Shown: piece by piece, positions 23,277 to 33,945 of the stretch | How positions within the stretch are numbered: position 1 is the stretch's first letter | Layout: every line of letters starts with the position of its first letter | DNA from: Chloranthus sessilifolius | Lineage: Eukaryota; Streptophyta; Magnoliopsida; Chloranthales; Chloranthaceae | Assembly: GCA_021018995.1 (NCBI GenBank) | Contig: CM037590.1 | Location: 106,021,097-106,085,096 of the forward strand | Direction: 5' to 3' | Length of the DNA: 64,000 bases | Position numbers and translations under genes: made by a program | Notes under the pieces: model-generated | Databases searched by the model: none | What the model was told of the DNA's origin: nothing | The model's input: the letters and a program-made list of their open reading frames with translations, nothing else

Positions 23277-23449
23277 CTAGCGTGTATATTATACACGCTA
23301 GTCTTAGGAACAGTGAGTTGGTTCTGAAGCTGGAGGTTCAGAACCTGCCTTGGAGACCAAATAAAGCCAATTTGTCCTATTGTATATATTATAAATGCTA
23401 GGCAAAATTCTGCCAAAAATTGCCTTAGCGTGTATATTATACACGTTAG
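23277..23449. promoter_or_regulatory. Palindromes with a different core in LTR3
   Basis: Units at 23277-23301, 23377-23401 and 23425-23449. The first is perfect: arm CTAGCGTGTATA, central T, reverse complement of the arm. Same 12-1-12 geometry, copy spacing and 280-bp distance to the TATA box as the other Tat LTRs. Confidence 0.88.
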
Positions 23450-23823
23450 AGTAAAATCCTGCAGTTTTTCATTATTTTTCAAATCGCCATAACTTTCGGT
23501 ATACAACTCGGATTGAGGGGATTTTTAGCTTGTTGGAAAGCTGAGAATATCCTCTTTCCAATGGTATAGGTCTATGATCTAGAAGATATCCCTATAAATT
23601 TTGGCACTCCTCTTTCAAACCACTATTCAGGAGGGTTCGAATTGGGCCGGAGAAGGGTTCTAATGGGTCTGGGAAGGCTAGGGTTGATTCCTAAGGGTTT
23701 GGGATGATTCCTAAGGGTTTTGGGATGATTCTTAAGGGTTTGGAAATACTTTCAGAAGCTATGGGGTATGCCTTTCTTGAAGTATGTATCGATCGGGCCT
23801 TGGGCCAATTTTCGGTGTCTACA

Positions 23824-23837
23824 GATGCCCCTCTTTC
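23824..23837 (-). promoter_or_regulatory. Polypurine-tract-like sequence before LTR3
   Basis: Minus-strand GAAAGAGGGGCATC directly before TGTAGACACC. A polypurine tract primes plus-strand DNA synthesis. Confidence 0.6.
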
Positions 23838-25972
23838 GTATCTGATCAGTAACGATCGTATGCTAAAGAAAGTGACATTCGAAGAGGCCCAAGGCAACAC
23901 TATTGGGTCCTATTTACTTAAAACAAACCTTAAACATCAAAATGGAAAGAAACATGGAGAGTAACATAAGCCCATCACATTGGGAAAACGTCTATTACTC
24001 AAAAAGAATAGTTGCAGAATCTCATATCATTGGGAAAACGTCCGTTCCTCAAAACTATCGGTCCCCAAGCGCTTAGCGATATTACTGGGCATAACTCAGA
24101 TGGTTAAGAGATTGATGATGTTCGATGTTCAAGTTTCATTCCGAATAAAATAGCCTCGCGAGCGGGAGGGTGATCGTCTCATACTCAAAGATTGGTGTAA
24201 TGCAAAGACGCAATGATCCATAGTTTATGTCTAATCGCATGAGGCATTGATTGCCCCATTTGATCAGCCACGAGTGCCCCTACGCGAGGTAGGGTTCGAG
24301 ACTTTTGGGTGAACCAAACAATCTTGAGGATCTTTGATAGCACAACTATCCGAGTGAAGTGAATATTGATATCGCAACACTTTTTGAGAATGTGTCCCAT
24401 TTTTTAGAATGTGCCCTGGATCAACATGACCTAGAGCACCTAACTTTAAATAATACTGACCAGATCCAACCAAAATTGGGTATCTATAGAAGGAGACACT
24501 TAATCTTGGTCTCTGCCGACAATGATCTTATAAATTATTTAACTATGCAAAAATATACACCCATTAGGGGTGATAAGCAAGAAGGCGATGAAAGTCCTGA
24601 CCCAGATCCTGTCCAGGTATAATTTACAGGAACAAACGACCATCCTATGGATACTCAAACACATGAAACCTATCTAAGGGAAACTGTGCCAATGAAGGTT
24701 TTAAGTCTACAGAAAGATAAGAGAAATGAACCCTTCTGCATGCATGTTTGTACATAGTTGATCGATATGTAGTTTTATTTTCAATAGGTTGGTCTTAACC
24801 AATGATTGACCTTTTTCTGAGGAATCTGAAGCTTAAGACACTAAAGTTCTCATGAATCCAAAGACAGAGCGCTTAGCTCGGAGATTTAGTAGTGAAATCA
24901 ACCTAATTGAAACATTGACCGCTTGATCGGTGGCAGGGTAGGCCAGTAAAATAGTTAATTTTAGTGTAGAAATGTTGGTTGAATTAAGATAAATAAAGTC
25001 AATTCTCACCTAACTATGTTAGAAAGAGGAAATTAAAAAATTTTGCAGACATTTTAAAACTGAAAATCTTTGAAAAGTTAACACCTCCATGAAGTCAACT
25101 TCAAGAAATTTTTATTAGTACTTAGTGAAGTATAGAGGAGAGAAAAAGGTGAAAATATACCCCATGAGTTAAAATTGAGGACCATACCTAGTGAGATTTG
25201 GGCCTATCAAATTTCTTTTGAAGATTTTTCCTGCTCTAAGGAATGACTGATTCAACACATTGTCACTAGAAGTTAGGCACCCCAAGTTGAAACTGATTGG
25301 TAGTACTCATGACATTAAGGAGATGATCTAAGGCCTTTATTTGGACAGTTTGAGCTTAAAAGACCTACCCATTGAACTGCCCTTTGTATACACTCTTGGA
25401 GCCTTTAAATCCATTTTTCTTCAACAAACACTAGAGTACTTGAACCCAAACTTCATGATCTAATTCAACCTTACCCTCACTCTAAGATTTTAGAAGGTAA
25501 AGGAGAAAATGTTGAAGATAGTTGAGAGGAGTTCAATATTTGGTGGAAGAAGAAAAGAAAGCCATAAACAGCAGTGTATTAGTGGTATATGTGTGGCAGT
25601 TCATCATTAAAATATAAAAATATATATAAAAAAAAGAAAATAAAAAGAGAGGTCAAAGAAGTACCTCATTTGAAAATTGAAAAGAAGAGAAGAAGTTGGC
25701 CACTTTGGATCTGCAAAACACAAATGAAGATGAAGTTGTGATAAAATGAAGAAGGTGAAGTCATGAATCACCTCCTCCCCTTGCTGAATTCTCAATTTTG
25801 AATCCATTCTACCCCTTTTATTCTTTATAAACCTCACCCATAAGGCACATTACAACCCATCTAAAAGACCTTATTGATCTAAAGTGAAATGAGATGTCTT
25901 GTGGAGATGAGGGGATGTCTAATCTATGGTGAAAGTACATGAGGATGTCAGAAATTAGAAGCAAGGCCTATG

Positions 25973-26040
25973 TAGTATACTGGTGAGTATTCCCGCATGT
26001 CACGCAGGTGACCCAAGTTTGATCCCTGACAACGGCACCA
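25973..26040 (+). tRNA. Reverse-transcribed tRNA-Asp(GTC) copy, positions about 8-76, not a gene
   Basis: Reads TAGTATACTGGTGAGT, then the anticodon arm with GTC, then the T arm and CAACGGCACCA. Against plant tRNA-Asp from memory there are about 10 differences in 70 bases, mostly G-to-A or C-to-T. The 7 bases of the 5' acceptor strand are missing, and the CCA that plants add after transcription is present in the DNA, so it was copied from a mature tRNA. It is joined through 6 bases to an LTR end, exactly where the primer tRNA would be. The B box is mutated, so expression is unlikely. Confidence 0.85.
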
Positions 26041-26577
26041 AAAACTTACTGGTTAAGATTGCTTATGCTTTTTATTATTATTAAAAATATGATCAAAATA
26101 AAGAATGACAAAGACAAAAATAGAGGGGGAATGAAATGGAATGAAACAACACAAAAAATAGCAATCGAAACTCACAATCCTGCAAGATCTAGGGCTGTTG
26201 TAGCAAGTTTTAATAAGGGTTTGTCCCATGGAGAGTATGATCTAAAAACACAAGAGAGGAATAGTAAATCTCCGAATTTGGCTTCAGATGTGGCAACTCT
26301 AAACCTAAACTAGAAAGCAAGGTAAAGAGAGGGTGTTTAGGTGTCATAAACTAAAGTAAAACAGGAATAAACTATAGCTAAAGAATGGGGGAAAAGAAGG
26401 TTGATGATGGGTTGGTAAAATAAAGTAAAAATGTGGAGAAGTAGACGTCTATGGGCTATTATTCATTGCAAATTAGATCAAGATGCTGGATCTACAGCAA
26501 ACCTTCACTTGGCTACAAGCACAAGTGCAAGGTAGAAGAATCCAACTAACCCAGAGGCATGAACTGATCTTAGGGTT

Positions 26578-26609
26578 ATATTCTGTCCACTTTAATAGTC
26601 ACAGTATAT
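26578..26609 (-). ncRNA. Leader hairpin, LTR-tRNA insertion, copy 2
   Basis: Arms ATATACTGT and ACAGAATAT in element sense pair at 8 of 9 positions around CTATTAAAGTGG. Confidence 0.55.
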
Positions 26610-26975
26610 CCTAAGCGTTTCATCCAAGCAAGAGGTTAGAGCTGAAATAAGAAAACTATTATAGACACTATGTGTGCATGGCTACAAGATCATGCATCCA
26701 TAAGAGCAAACAGTCCATGAAAATCTAATGAAAACCACTAGAAATCATAGGCTAAATGGGGATTTAGAATCAGCTGGTCATTGCTACAAAGTGACCCACA
26801 ATAACCAAGCTCTCAAGTCTATAATATGTACAAAATCTCAGGTCAATTCACTGAAGATGGTGATATCAAACAAAGGAGAAGTTAGCTCTGCAACAGTCCC
26901 TCATTTGGCTACAAGCACAATGGCAGGAAAAAAAGAATTCGGCTCAGCCCTGTGATCTAGACCAGTCTTAGGGCT

Positions 26976-27007
26976 ATAGCTTGTCCATTAAAATGGCCAC
27001 AATCTAT
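26976..27007 (-). ncRNA. Leader hairpin, LTR-tRNA insertion, copy 1
   Basis: Arms ATAGATTGT and ACAAGCTAT pair at 8 of 9 positions around CCATTTTAATGG. It is 441 bp downstream of the TATA box. Confidence 0.55.
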
Positions 27008-27629
27008 CTCAGAGATTAACCCAATCACAAAGGTTAGAGATGGAACAGTAATACTACTGCTGCCACTATGGTTGCATGGCTACAAGCACATGCATCCATA
27101 GGTATATTAAACCCATACAAATTTATGTGAAAAACACAAGAAAAAGACAGATTTAATGGAACTTTAAAAATGACTTTTCATTGCCTAAAAATTACTTACA
27201 ATGATTGGCCCTCAAGGAAATAGTCCTTGCAAAAGTCTAAAACTGCTCTCTATGTTATTACAAAACCCGATTACAGCTTAGCATAAACCTAGCTGTTACA
27301 ATAAGTTAACCCAACATGGCTGCTGAGCTAAGGAAAGAAGAAGAGAATGGAAAAGGAATAAAACCCTAACCCTAAAAAGATAAAATCTAAAAGTGAGCTC
27401 AAGCTAATCCTGGCTCCCTTCCCAAGACAACATATAGCTCTATTTATACAATCCAAACAACCATTATGTGCTTTAGCCAATCAGAATTAAAACACTTTTG
27501 GAGCTGGTGTCATGGCTCATTTGTGGCCAAGTAATGCCTTGAGAAGTGTGGGATAGCTCAGCACCTTGGGATGTGTGCCCTAGATGCCGTGGAATCCTAA
27601 AAATTCCCTTGAATGTTGAATGGGAAGGC

Positions 27630-28470
27630 TGGAACCCGTGCCTCGAGCAGATGAGCTTCAGGAATATGAATCTTGAGTGGTTGGAATGCTTCAAGCAGCT
27701 TTAGGTTTTCAGCTCGACAGAATCTTGATAGGCTCTTGACAGGCTGATTTACAGCATCTACACTGCTCGAGCAACTACTTGCTTCATAATTTGTAGCTTG
27801 AGAGGATCTCGATAGGCTAGTCGATAGGATAAAAAGCAACACTTCAAGTGCTAGACAGGATCACTGGGCCTTAGGGAATTGCTCGACAGCTTTTAACACA
27901 CCAACAACTGCTCGACATTCATAAGGCTTCAAGTCATTGTAACTCGAGAGGCTCAGTGGAACTGCTCGACAACATTAAAGATTTAGCAATATATTGCTCG
28001 AGTTCTTCTGGGCAGCAGCTCTATAGGTCAAGTGGTTGAATCCTTCAGGCCATGAACTGCTCGAGTATGTGTATAACTCCAGATCTGCAGCTCGAGTAGT
28101 TCAGTTTCCAGCAAGGGCAGCTACTCAACAACCTGGTTTCAACCTCAAACTGCTCGACAGGTATTAAAGCTTCAGGTCTCAGTTGCTCGACAGCAGGCAA
28201 CAATAGCAGCAACTGCTTGAGTGGCTTCAATAGCTTCAGCAAGAGTGCTTTTAGTAGCATCTCGACTGGTTCACTTTAGAACCACTCGACAGCTTGGAGT
28301 GTTGCTCTAGTAGATGATCCTCAAGGCCATGAACTGCTTGAGTGGCTAGTCTATAAGGTGCTGCACAATAGCTCCTGCTTCAGCAACTGCTTGACAGCAA
28401 CTGCTAGCTTCAGGTGCTCATCTCATGGGGCTCATGTCTGGAGCTGCTCGAGTATTTGCTGTAGAGGCTC
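27630..28470 (-). repeat. CTCGAG/CTCGAC motif array in U3 (LTR-tRNA insertion)
   Basis: Twenty or more copies of CTCGAG, CTCGAC and near variants, many as CTGCTCGAGCAG-like pairs. Confidence 0.75.
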
Positions 28471-29423
28471 TTGCTGTAATTCAATTGTGCTCAAGATGTA
28501 AGTAAGTGCAGTGTTGTAGTTGTCATGTGCTCAACTTTAACTGCTGAAACTGGTTGTTAGCAGTTCTATATAATCAGTTGCAGCAGCACTCCACTAAACT
28601 TGGGCTTCACTTCTCTCCCTCTGCAGGACTTCTAGGACCCCAATGCATGCAAAATAGCCCCAATAGTGTGAACCACCATGGTGCAGTCAATTAATCCCCA
28701 TCAGCTCCACTTTTTATCTGAAAATTATTTCTTAGCTCTAAAATGATGAATTGCTATACTAAGTTGCAGTTTATTATCATCTACATAAATACACTTAAAA
28801 ACTCATTATGAACCAGCTCAAAGGTCCATTAAAGGCTAGGTTAGGAGGTGAAAAGTGGTATATTTCAATGATCAACACTATGCTCATGGTTGCAGCCCTA
28901 TTTGAGGTCTGTGACTGATCTTGAGCTGAAGAGAATATGACCACCTTGGATTTTCATTGTTGAGAGACAACCCTGATAAGGATTGGGTCTGAAAATTAAA
29001 TGCATTGGGGTAGTATCTAAATCTAATTTTTGAATCAATAGTGAGCCTAGTACTGATTTTCACACAATGTATTCTTAATGTAAACTGATTGGTGGTGATG
29101 AAAACACGCTGATTTGAGTTTTAAATTGTTTACATTACTGCTGTAAATTCCTCTAATTTTTAAAGAATAGGTGTGGAATGATGCCTTATTTATTGAAATC
29201 TATTTTTTCATTGGCTGCACTATACTTAACTATTTTAATGGGGAAGTTTGTGGGTATCTTTACTGAAAACCCTCAGGAGACTTCACTCCTCCACTAGGGA
29301 TTACCTAGGGGTTTAAAAGGCTTGATGCATAACCTAAATACATCCGTGTTCCGTACGAAAGTGGCATTTACTTTTTAGAATAACTGTTTTAATTTTTCCT
29401 TTGCTTGAGGACTAGCAAAGACT

Positions 29424-29436
29424 AGGTTTGGGGGTG
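29424..29436 (+). promoter_or_regulatory. Polypurine tract of Athila-B
   Basis: AGGTTTGGGGGTG immediately before the LTR start TGTTGAGC, identical to the tract of Athila-C. Confidence 0.85.
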
Positions 29437-30772
29437 TGTTGAGCACAGAAATATACTACTTTTCACCTCTTAACCTGACCTTTAAGGGACCTTTGAGCTA
29501 GTTAATAATGAGTTTTTAAGTGTATTTTTGTAGATGACAATAAACTACAGCTTAGTGCAATAATCCATCATTTTAGAGCCAAGAAGAAAGAATTTTGAGT
29601 CAAGCTATGGAGTTGATGGATTTACATTGATTACACCATGGTGGTTCACACCATTAGGGCTATTTTGCATGCATTGGGGCCCTAGAAGTCTTACTGAGAG
29701 AGAGGTGAAGCCGAAGCTTAGTGGGATGATGCTGCAACAGATTATGTAGGACAGCTGTAGGCACATTACAGTAGATTGCACACTAAAAATTCCACACTCA
29801 AGTAGCTACACCAACCTGCATAGCTACTGCCTTAATATACTCGAGCAGTTGTTACAGCACTAAATCTATTCATCCACTCGAGTGGATCAGCACCTTCGGC
29901 AGTTAGGCTCGAGTGGATCTCGAGTACTTCAGCAGCTGAAATATTAGCTACTCAAGCAGTTGCTCTTGCTGGAAACTCAGCTGAAACTCGAGCAATTCAT
30001 GGTCTCTATATATAAACACTCAAGCAGCTGAGAGCTACTGCACTCCACTTGTCGAGCAGTTCACACCTGAAGTAACCCACCTACTCGAACTACAGACATG
30101 TTGCATTAATCCACTCGAGTAGTTCAAGACTTGCTGCTGCAAATACTCGAGCAGCCTCTCGAGCTGAAGACCTGAAGACCTAAAGCCATTTACACACTTG
30201 AGCAGTTGCTCTGCGGCTGTAATTAATCCACTCGAGCAGCACAGCATCCTGTCGAATGGTTCTGAAGTGGACCTGTCGAGCAGCTGGATTTCAACCTGTT
30301 AAGCAACACATGATCCTGTAGAGCTACTGTGATGCACTTAAAGGCTATTTTATTCTGTCGAGAGCTTCTCGAGCAGCCTCTCGAGCTATATTTTTGAAGC
30401 ATTCCCGCCACTCAAGAACCTCTCGAGATGCAGAATCTGAAGCTCCAACCTCTTGAGATCTGCTCGAGATGAAAATTTTGAAGCTCTATCTACTCGAGGC
30501 ACGGGTTCTAGCAGCCATATTCAATCTTTAGGGGCATTTTTAGGATTCCACAGCACCTAGGGCACACATCCCAAGGTGCTAAGTTGTCCTACACATCCCA
30601 AAGCATTTACTTGGCCATAAATGGGCCACGACAGTAGCTCCAAATAGTTTATTCTTTTCTTTTTTGATTGGCTAGAGCTTTTAGCTGCTTTATGAATTGT
30701 ATAAATAGAATAGAATTTGTCTTATGATAGGAGCCGAGATTAGCCTGAGCTCATTTTTAGACATTTTTAGGT
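29437..30772 (+). repeat. 3' LTR of Athila-B, cut by Tat-R
   Basis: Begins TGTTGAGCAC; 1336 bp remain, including the CTCGAG array (29820-30500) and a TATAAATAG box near 30706. The part downstream, with the hairpin, is missing because Tat-R inserted at 30773. Confidence 0.85.
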
Positions 30773-32340
30773 TGTAGACACCCAAATTTGGCCTAAGGCT
30801 CGATCGAAACACATTTCGAGAGAGGCGCACCACTAAGCATTTAATGGCATGTATGGAAACCTTAGGAACCCCTCTAAAACCTTAAGAACCCTTCCAAATC
30901 AACCTAGATCCCTTAGGAACCTTCTCAAATCCTTAGAAATCAATCCCAACCCTTAGAACTCGTTCCGGACCTGAACCTAGTTTTCTCAAGCCATGGATGA
31001 AAGATGGTGCACTGAAACTAGCTATGGCCTTCTACTAAGATCGAATCTCATTCCATTGAAAAGTACAAGTCATCAGCTTTCTAACGGTCCAAGAATCACC
31101 CCAATCAGAGCTGTGTACACAAAGATATGACAGTCCAAACTCGAAGGGCAAAAAGGTAATTCCAAGTGGACCTCCTTAGGGATTTGGCACAACTAATAGT
31201 TGCGCCAGTTATGTGTTAGCTTGGCATAACTCTTAGTTGTGCCAGGCCATATCTCCCTAGATTAAGCCTTGCACAACTAATAGTTGCGCCAGCATTAAGG
31301 TGGGCCCCACCTTGGGGAGCTGACTTCCAGGCACTGTATATGCACTATTTTACTATGCATATGCCTAGTGCAACTAATAGTTGCACCAGACATATGAACA
31401 GTAACTTCTAGTTTTTGTCGTGAATTTCGTGATTGGGGTTTGACTTGTTGACCACCTTGACCTTTAGGGAGTGTTTTGCTAGTTTTGTGACACCCATTTG
31501 CCATCTATATGCAACCCCTTAAGTGGTTTAAAGCCTCACTCTATCATCCACCATTGGAGCATCTCTTCATATGCTTCAAGGCTCCAAAAACCTTAGGAAT
31601 CCTTAGATGTTAGATTACCTAATTGCTAAACCCAATTAGCATCTAAACACTCTCCTAACTCACCCTTTGCCTATAAATAGAACTCCCCTCACCTAGGATT
31701 AAAGATTGAGAATTTTTGCCTAAGAGAGAAAGAGCTTAAGTGAGAAGATCTTTCCCCCTTTGGTGCACCATCCCCATACAAATTCCAGAATTCAAAAAAA
31801 TCCTTTAGACCTTAATATTTCACTAAAAACCTCTAGGTTAGGTGTGTGTGATCCTCTAGTCTTCCTTCTCTACCTCTTACCTTAAAGCCTTAGGAGTTAG
31901 AACCCCCTCCTTTCATACCATACAAGCCATCAAAAGCTCATCAAAGTAAGCCAACGCAAGGCTCCTTAATGGTGCAACAAGGGCTTGAGAGCTTCGACTC
32001 TTCTCTCTATTCTGCTACCTTTTTGGTCATTCCTCGATCCTCCCATTTGTGCAGTTACGCAGCCAAATTTTCGATAGGAACAGAGGGGCACGAATAGGAT
32101 TCTAAGCCCTTTTGGGCAAGAGGAAGCCATTTTCTTTTCTTTTATATTATTTTTATTTTGGCCATTAGTAGAGACCACATTAAGCGGGTTGATTGGGTGC
32201 CTAACACCTTCTCAATCGATAATCAAAGCCCCTACCCAAGAATCTTTGGTGTGGACCGGATTCTGAGTCATATTTCTGGCACTTCGGTGCTTATAAAAAT
32301 GATATAGGTTTCCCGGGATACCAAAAGCTCCTGGTGGCAA
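30773..32340 (+). repeat. 5' LTR of Tat-R, first part
   Basis: TGTAGACACC start. Palindromes at 31184-31208, 31221-31245, 31268-31292 and 31365-31389, TATA box at 31672-31679. The LTR is split at 32340 and resumes at 35004; the total without the insert is about 1.63 kb. Confidence 0.93.
31184..31389. promoter_or_regulatory. Palindrome cluster in U3 of the Tat-R LTR
   Basis: Four units of the CTGGCGCAACTA type, each with one to three arm changes. The nearest edge is 283 bp upstream of the TATA box. Confidence 0.85.
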
Positions 32341-33913
32341 TGTTAATCAGTGAAAAGTATCACTTTTCACCTCTTAACCTAGCCTTTGCTGGACCTTGAA
32401 GCTCACTAATAACTCCTTTTTAGCTTGTTTTGTAGTTAGGAATAAAGTGTACAACTTAACACAAAGTCTGCTGTTGGTGCCAAGAAGAGAGATTTCAAGT
32501 AAAAGATGATAGTTGAACCAAAAAATGATGGACCACCATGATGGTACACACCATGGTGACTAATGTGCATGTCATACTGGAACCAGAAAGTCCAACAGAT
32601 ATTAAAAGAATAGGTGAGAATGGAGGGAACTGCAACAAAAGCATGTGCATAGCAACAGAGGAGTAAGGGACCTATTTCGCGCACTTGAGGTGTAATCTCA
32701 CGCTGTTTAAGTCACTGGCAGAGCTCCCTCATGCAGCTAAGACATGCAGCGTAATAGAGATGGCAAAGAAGTCGTGCAATTCAAATGGCGGGAGTTACTA
32801 CAAAGTTGCGCATTTCACTGCTGCTCTCGCCCAGCAGTCGTGCACTTAAGCTGCAAGCATTATATGGAGAAACTCGCAGAGCTTTCTCACTCTAAGTATA
32901 CCTCGCACAATTCTTGCATGACCCTGGAGGAGAGAGACACCCAGAAAACTTCTCGCTTAGATCTCGTGCAGCTCACGCGCGCCTAAAAGTCTAAGTCTAT
33001 ACCGAGCGAGATGCGAAAGGCATCTGCACGAATACCCCGCGAGTGAAGTTTCTGAAGCTCTTCTGTGTGAGCAATCAATGCACTGAAAGTTCTTCTGCGC
33101 AAGTGCATTCACGGCTGAAGCAACCGCGCGATCATCTAAAGTTCTTCTGTGCGAGATAGCAGTATTCCATGCTAAGCTCTACCCCATGAACACTTTGCAT
33201 ACTGCGTGACAGAAGTGAAATGTAAAAGCCAACCCCTCGAAGCTTGGGCTCTCCACTTCTCAACCCTAACTCAAGGATTTTTTAGGAATTCTCTAGGTCT
33301 AGGGCACGCACCTCGAGGCATGGATTTTGACGCACGCATTCTAAAGCATCCAATGGTTGTAATAGTGCCACGTCTGCTTTAAGAAATTAGGGTTTACTCT
33401 TCTCTTAGCCACAACATTGAGACTAAGTATATAAGCAACGCTTATAACTTAGCAAATCATCATTCTCCTTCTCCTTCAACCTCTGTCAACTGAGAGCTCA
33501 AGCAGGCTAGGGTTAGGGTTAGGGCTTTATCACCTCTTTTTCCATTTTTTTCTTCTCTCTTAGCTTAGCACTTGCTGGCTAAACCTTTGGTAAGCATTTA
33601 TGTATAGTTTTATGTAAGTTTTATAATAGATCAGTAAACATTGAGACTCGGTGTTGAGCTGTTGTGCACAAGGCTGCTGCCTTGAGGGATTTCCTTGTTA
33701 ATGACACCAGATCAATGGAATCTTTGTTTGAATGCTTACTCAATCTGTTATTTTTCTATTTGTTCGTAGTTCTATTCAAGCTATAGCATACATTTAGGAT
33801 TTGACCTTATTGAAAGGCCCATGGAAGCTTGAGCGTGATGCCCTGGGATCATGGTGGTAGACAATAGTTTTTATGCTTTATCTTTATATTTGTGGGTAAG
33901 GGATCCTCTGTGG

Positions 33914-33945
33914 ATAGCCTGTGACCATTTAAGTGGATAGACTAT
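33914..33945 (+). ncRNA. Leader hairpin, solo LTR, copy 1
   Basis: Arms ATAGCCTGT and ATAGACTAT pair at 8 of 9 positions around CCATTTAAGTGG, 486 bp downstream of the TATA box. Confidence 0.55.

Larger units (their letters stand above)
22208..23823 (-). repeat. LTR3, diverged Tat-type LTR
   Basis: TGTAGACACC (23823) to GGCTGCACA (22208), 1616 bp. Many blocks align with the Tat-L and Tat-R LTRs (for example GGTGGTCAACAAGTCA-like and GTTGGAAAGCTGA-like sequence). TATA at 22990-22997. Its palindromes have a different core from the other two LTRs. Confidence 0.88.
22208..24944 (-). mobile_element. LTR3: 3' end of a third Tat-type element
   Basis: A Tat-type LTR (22208-23823) is preceded in minus-strand sense by a purine-rich tract (GAAAGAGGGGCATC, 23824-23837) and about 1.1 kb of non-coding internal sequence to about 24944, where it meets Athila-B. 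There is no primer site at its other end and no matching 5-bp duplication, so it is read as a 3' LTR of a truncated element. The junction at 24944 is approximate. Confidence 0.7.
25973..28877 (-). mobile_element. LTR plus primer-tRNA insertion flanked by a 5-bp duplication
   Basis: In minus-strand sense: LTR (28877-26047), 6-nt spacer, 18-nt primer site continuing into the rest of tRNA-Asp, ending at 25973. CTATG flanks both sides (25968-25972 and 28878-28882), and the empty site is seen in Athila-C at 56325-56329. This is the structure expected for plus-strand strong-stop DNA with read-through of the tRNA primer, integrated by integrase. Confidence 0.8.
26047..28877 (-). repeat. LTR of the LTR-tRNA insertion (Athila type)
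   Basis: 2831 bp, TGTTGATCAT start, related to the Athila-A LTR. TATA at 27441-27448. A segment carrying the hairpin is present twice (around 26578 and 26976, about 400 bp apart). CTCGAG-type array in U3. Confidence 0.85.
24945..30772 (+). mobile_element. Athila-B: 3' non-coding region and partial 3' LTR
   Basis: 24945-25972 and 28878-29436 align in order with 55300-56884 of Athila-C (for example TAGAAGTTAGGCA, GGACAGTTTGAGCTTAAAA, GGTTTAAAAGGCTTGATGCAT). They are separated by the LTR-tRNA insertion, whose 5-bp flanks repeat CTATG. The 3' LTR starts at 29437 and is cut by Tat-R at 30773. No gag or pol remains. The first boundary is approximate. Confidence 0.85.

Noticed and set aside
22208-23823. 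LTR3 as a solo LTR
   Set aside because: A purine-rich tract precedes it and no matching 5-bp flanks were found, so a truncated 3' end fits better, though a solo LTR with decayed flanks is not excluded.
24359-24622. 87-codon open frame
   Set aside because: Runs against the orientation of the LTR3 internal region and shows no domain pattern; probably chance.
25973-26040. A functional nuclear tRNA-Asp gene
   Set aside because: The 5' acceptor strand is missing, CCA is encoded, the B box is mutated, and the sequence sits exactly at the primer site of an LTR inside a target duplication.
32744-32986. 80-codon open frame
   Set aside because: Lies in the U3 motif array of the solo LTR, low-complexity, without similarity to any family I recognise.
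33505-33530. Interstitial telomere array
   Set aside because: Only about two and a half units, not the plant TTTAGGG repeat, and inside an LTR leader.
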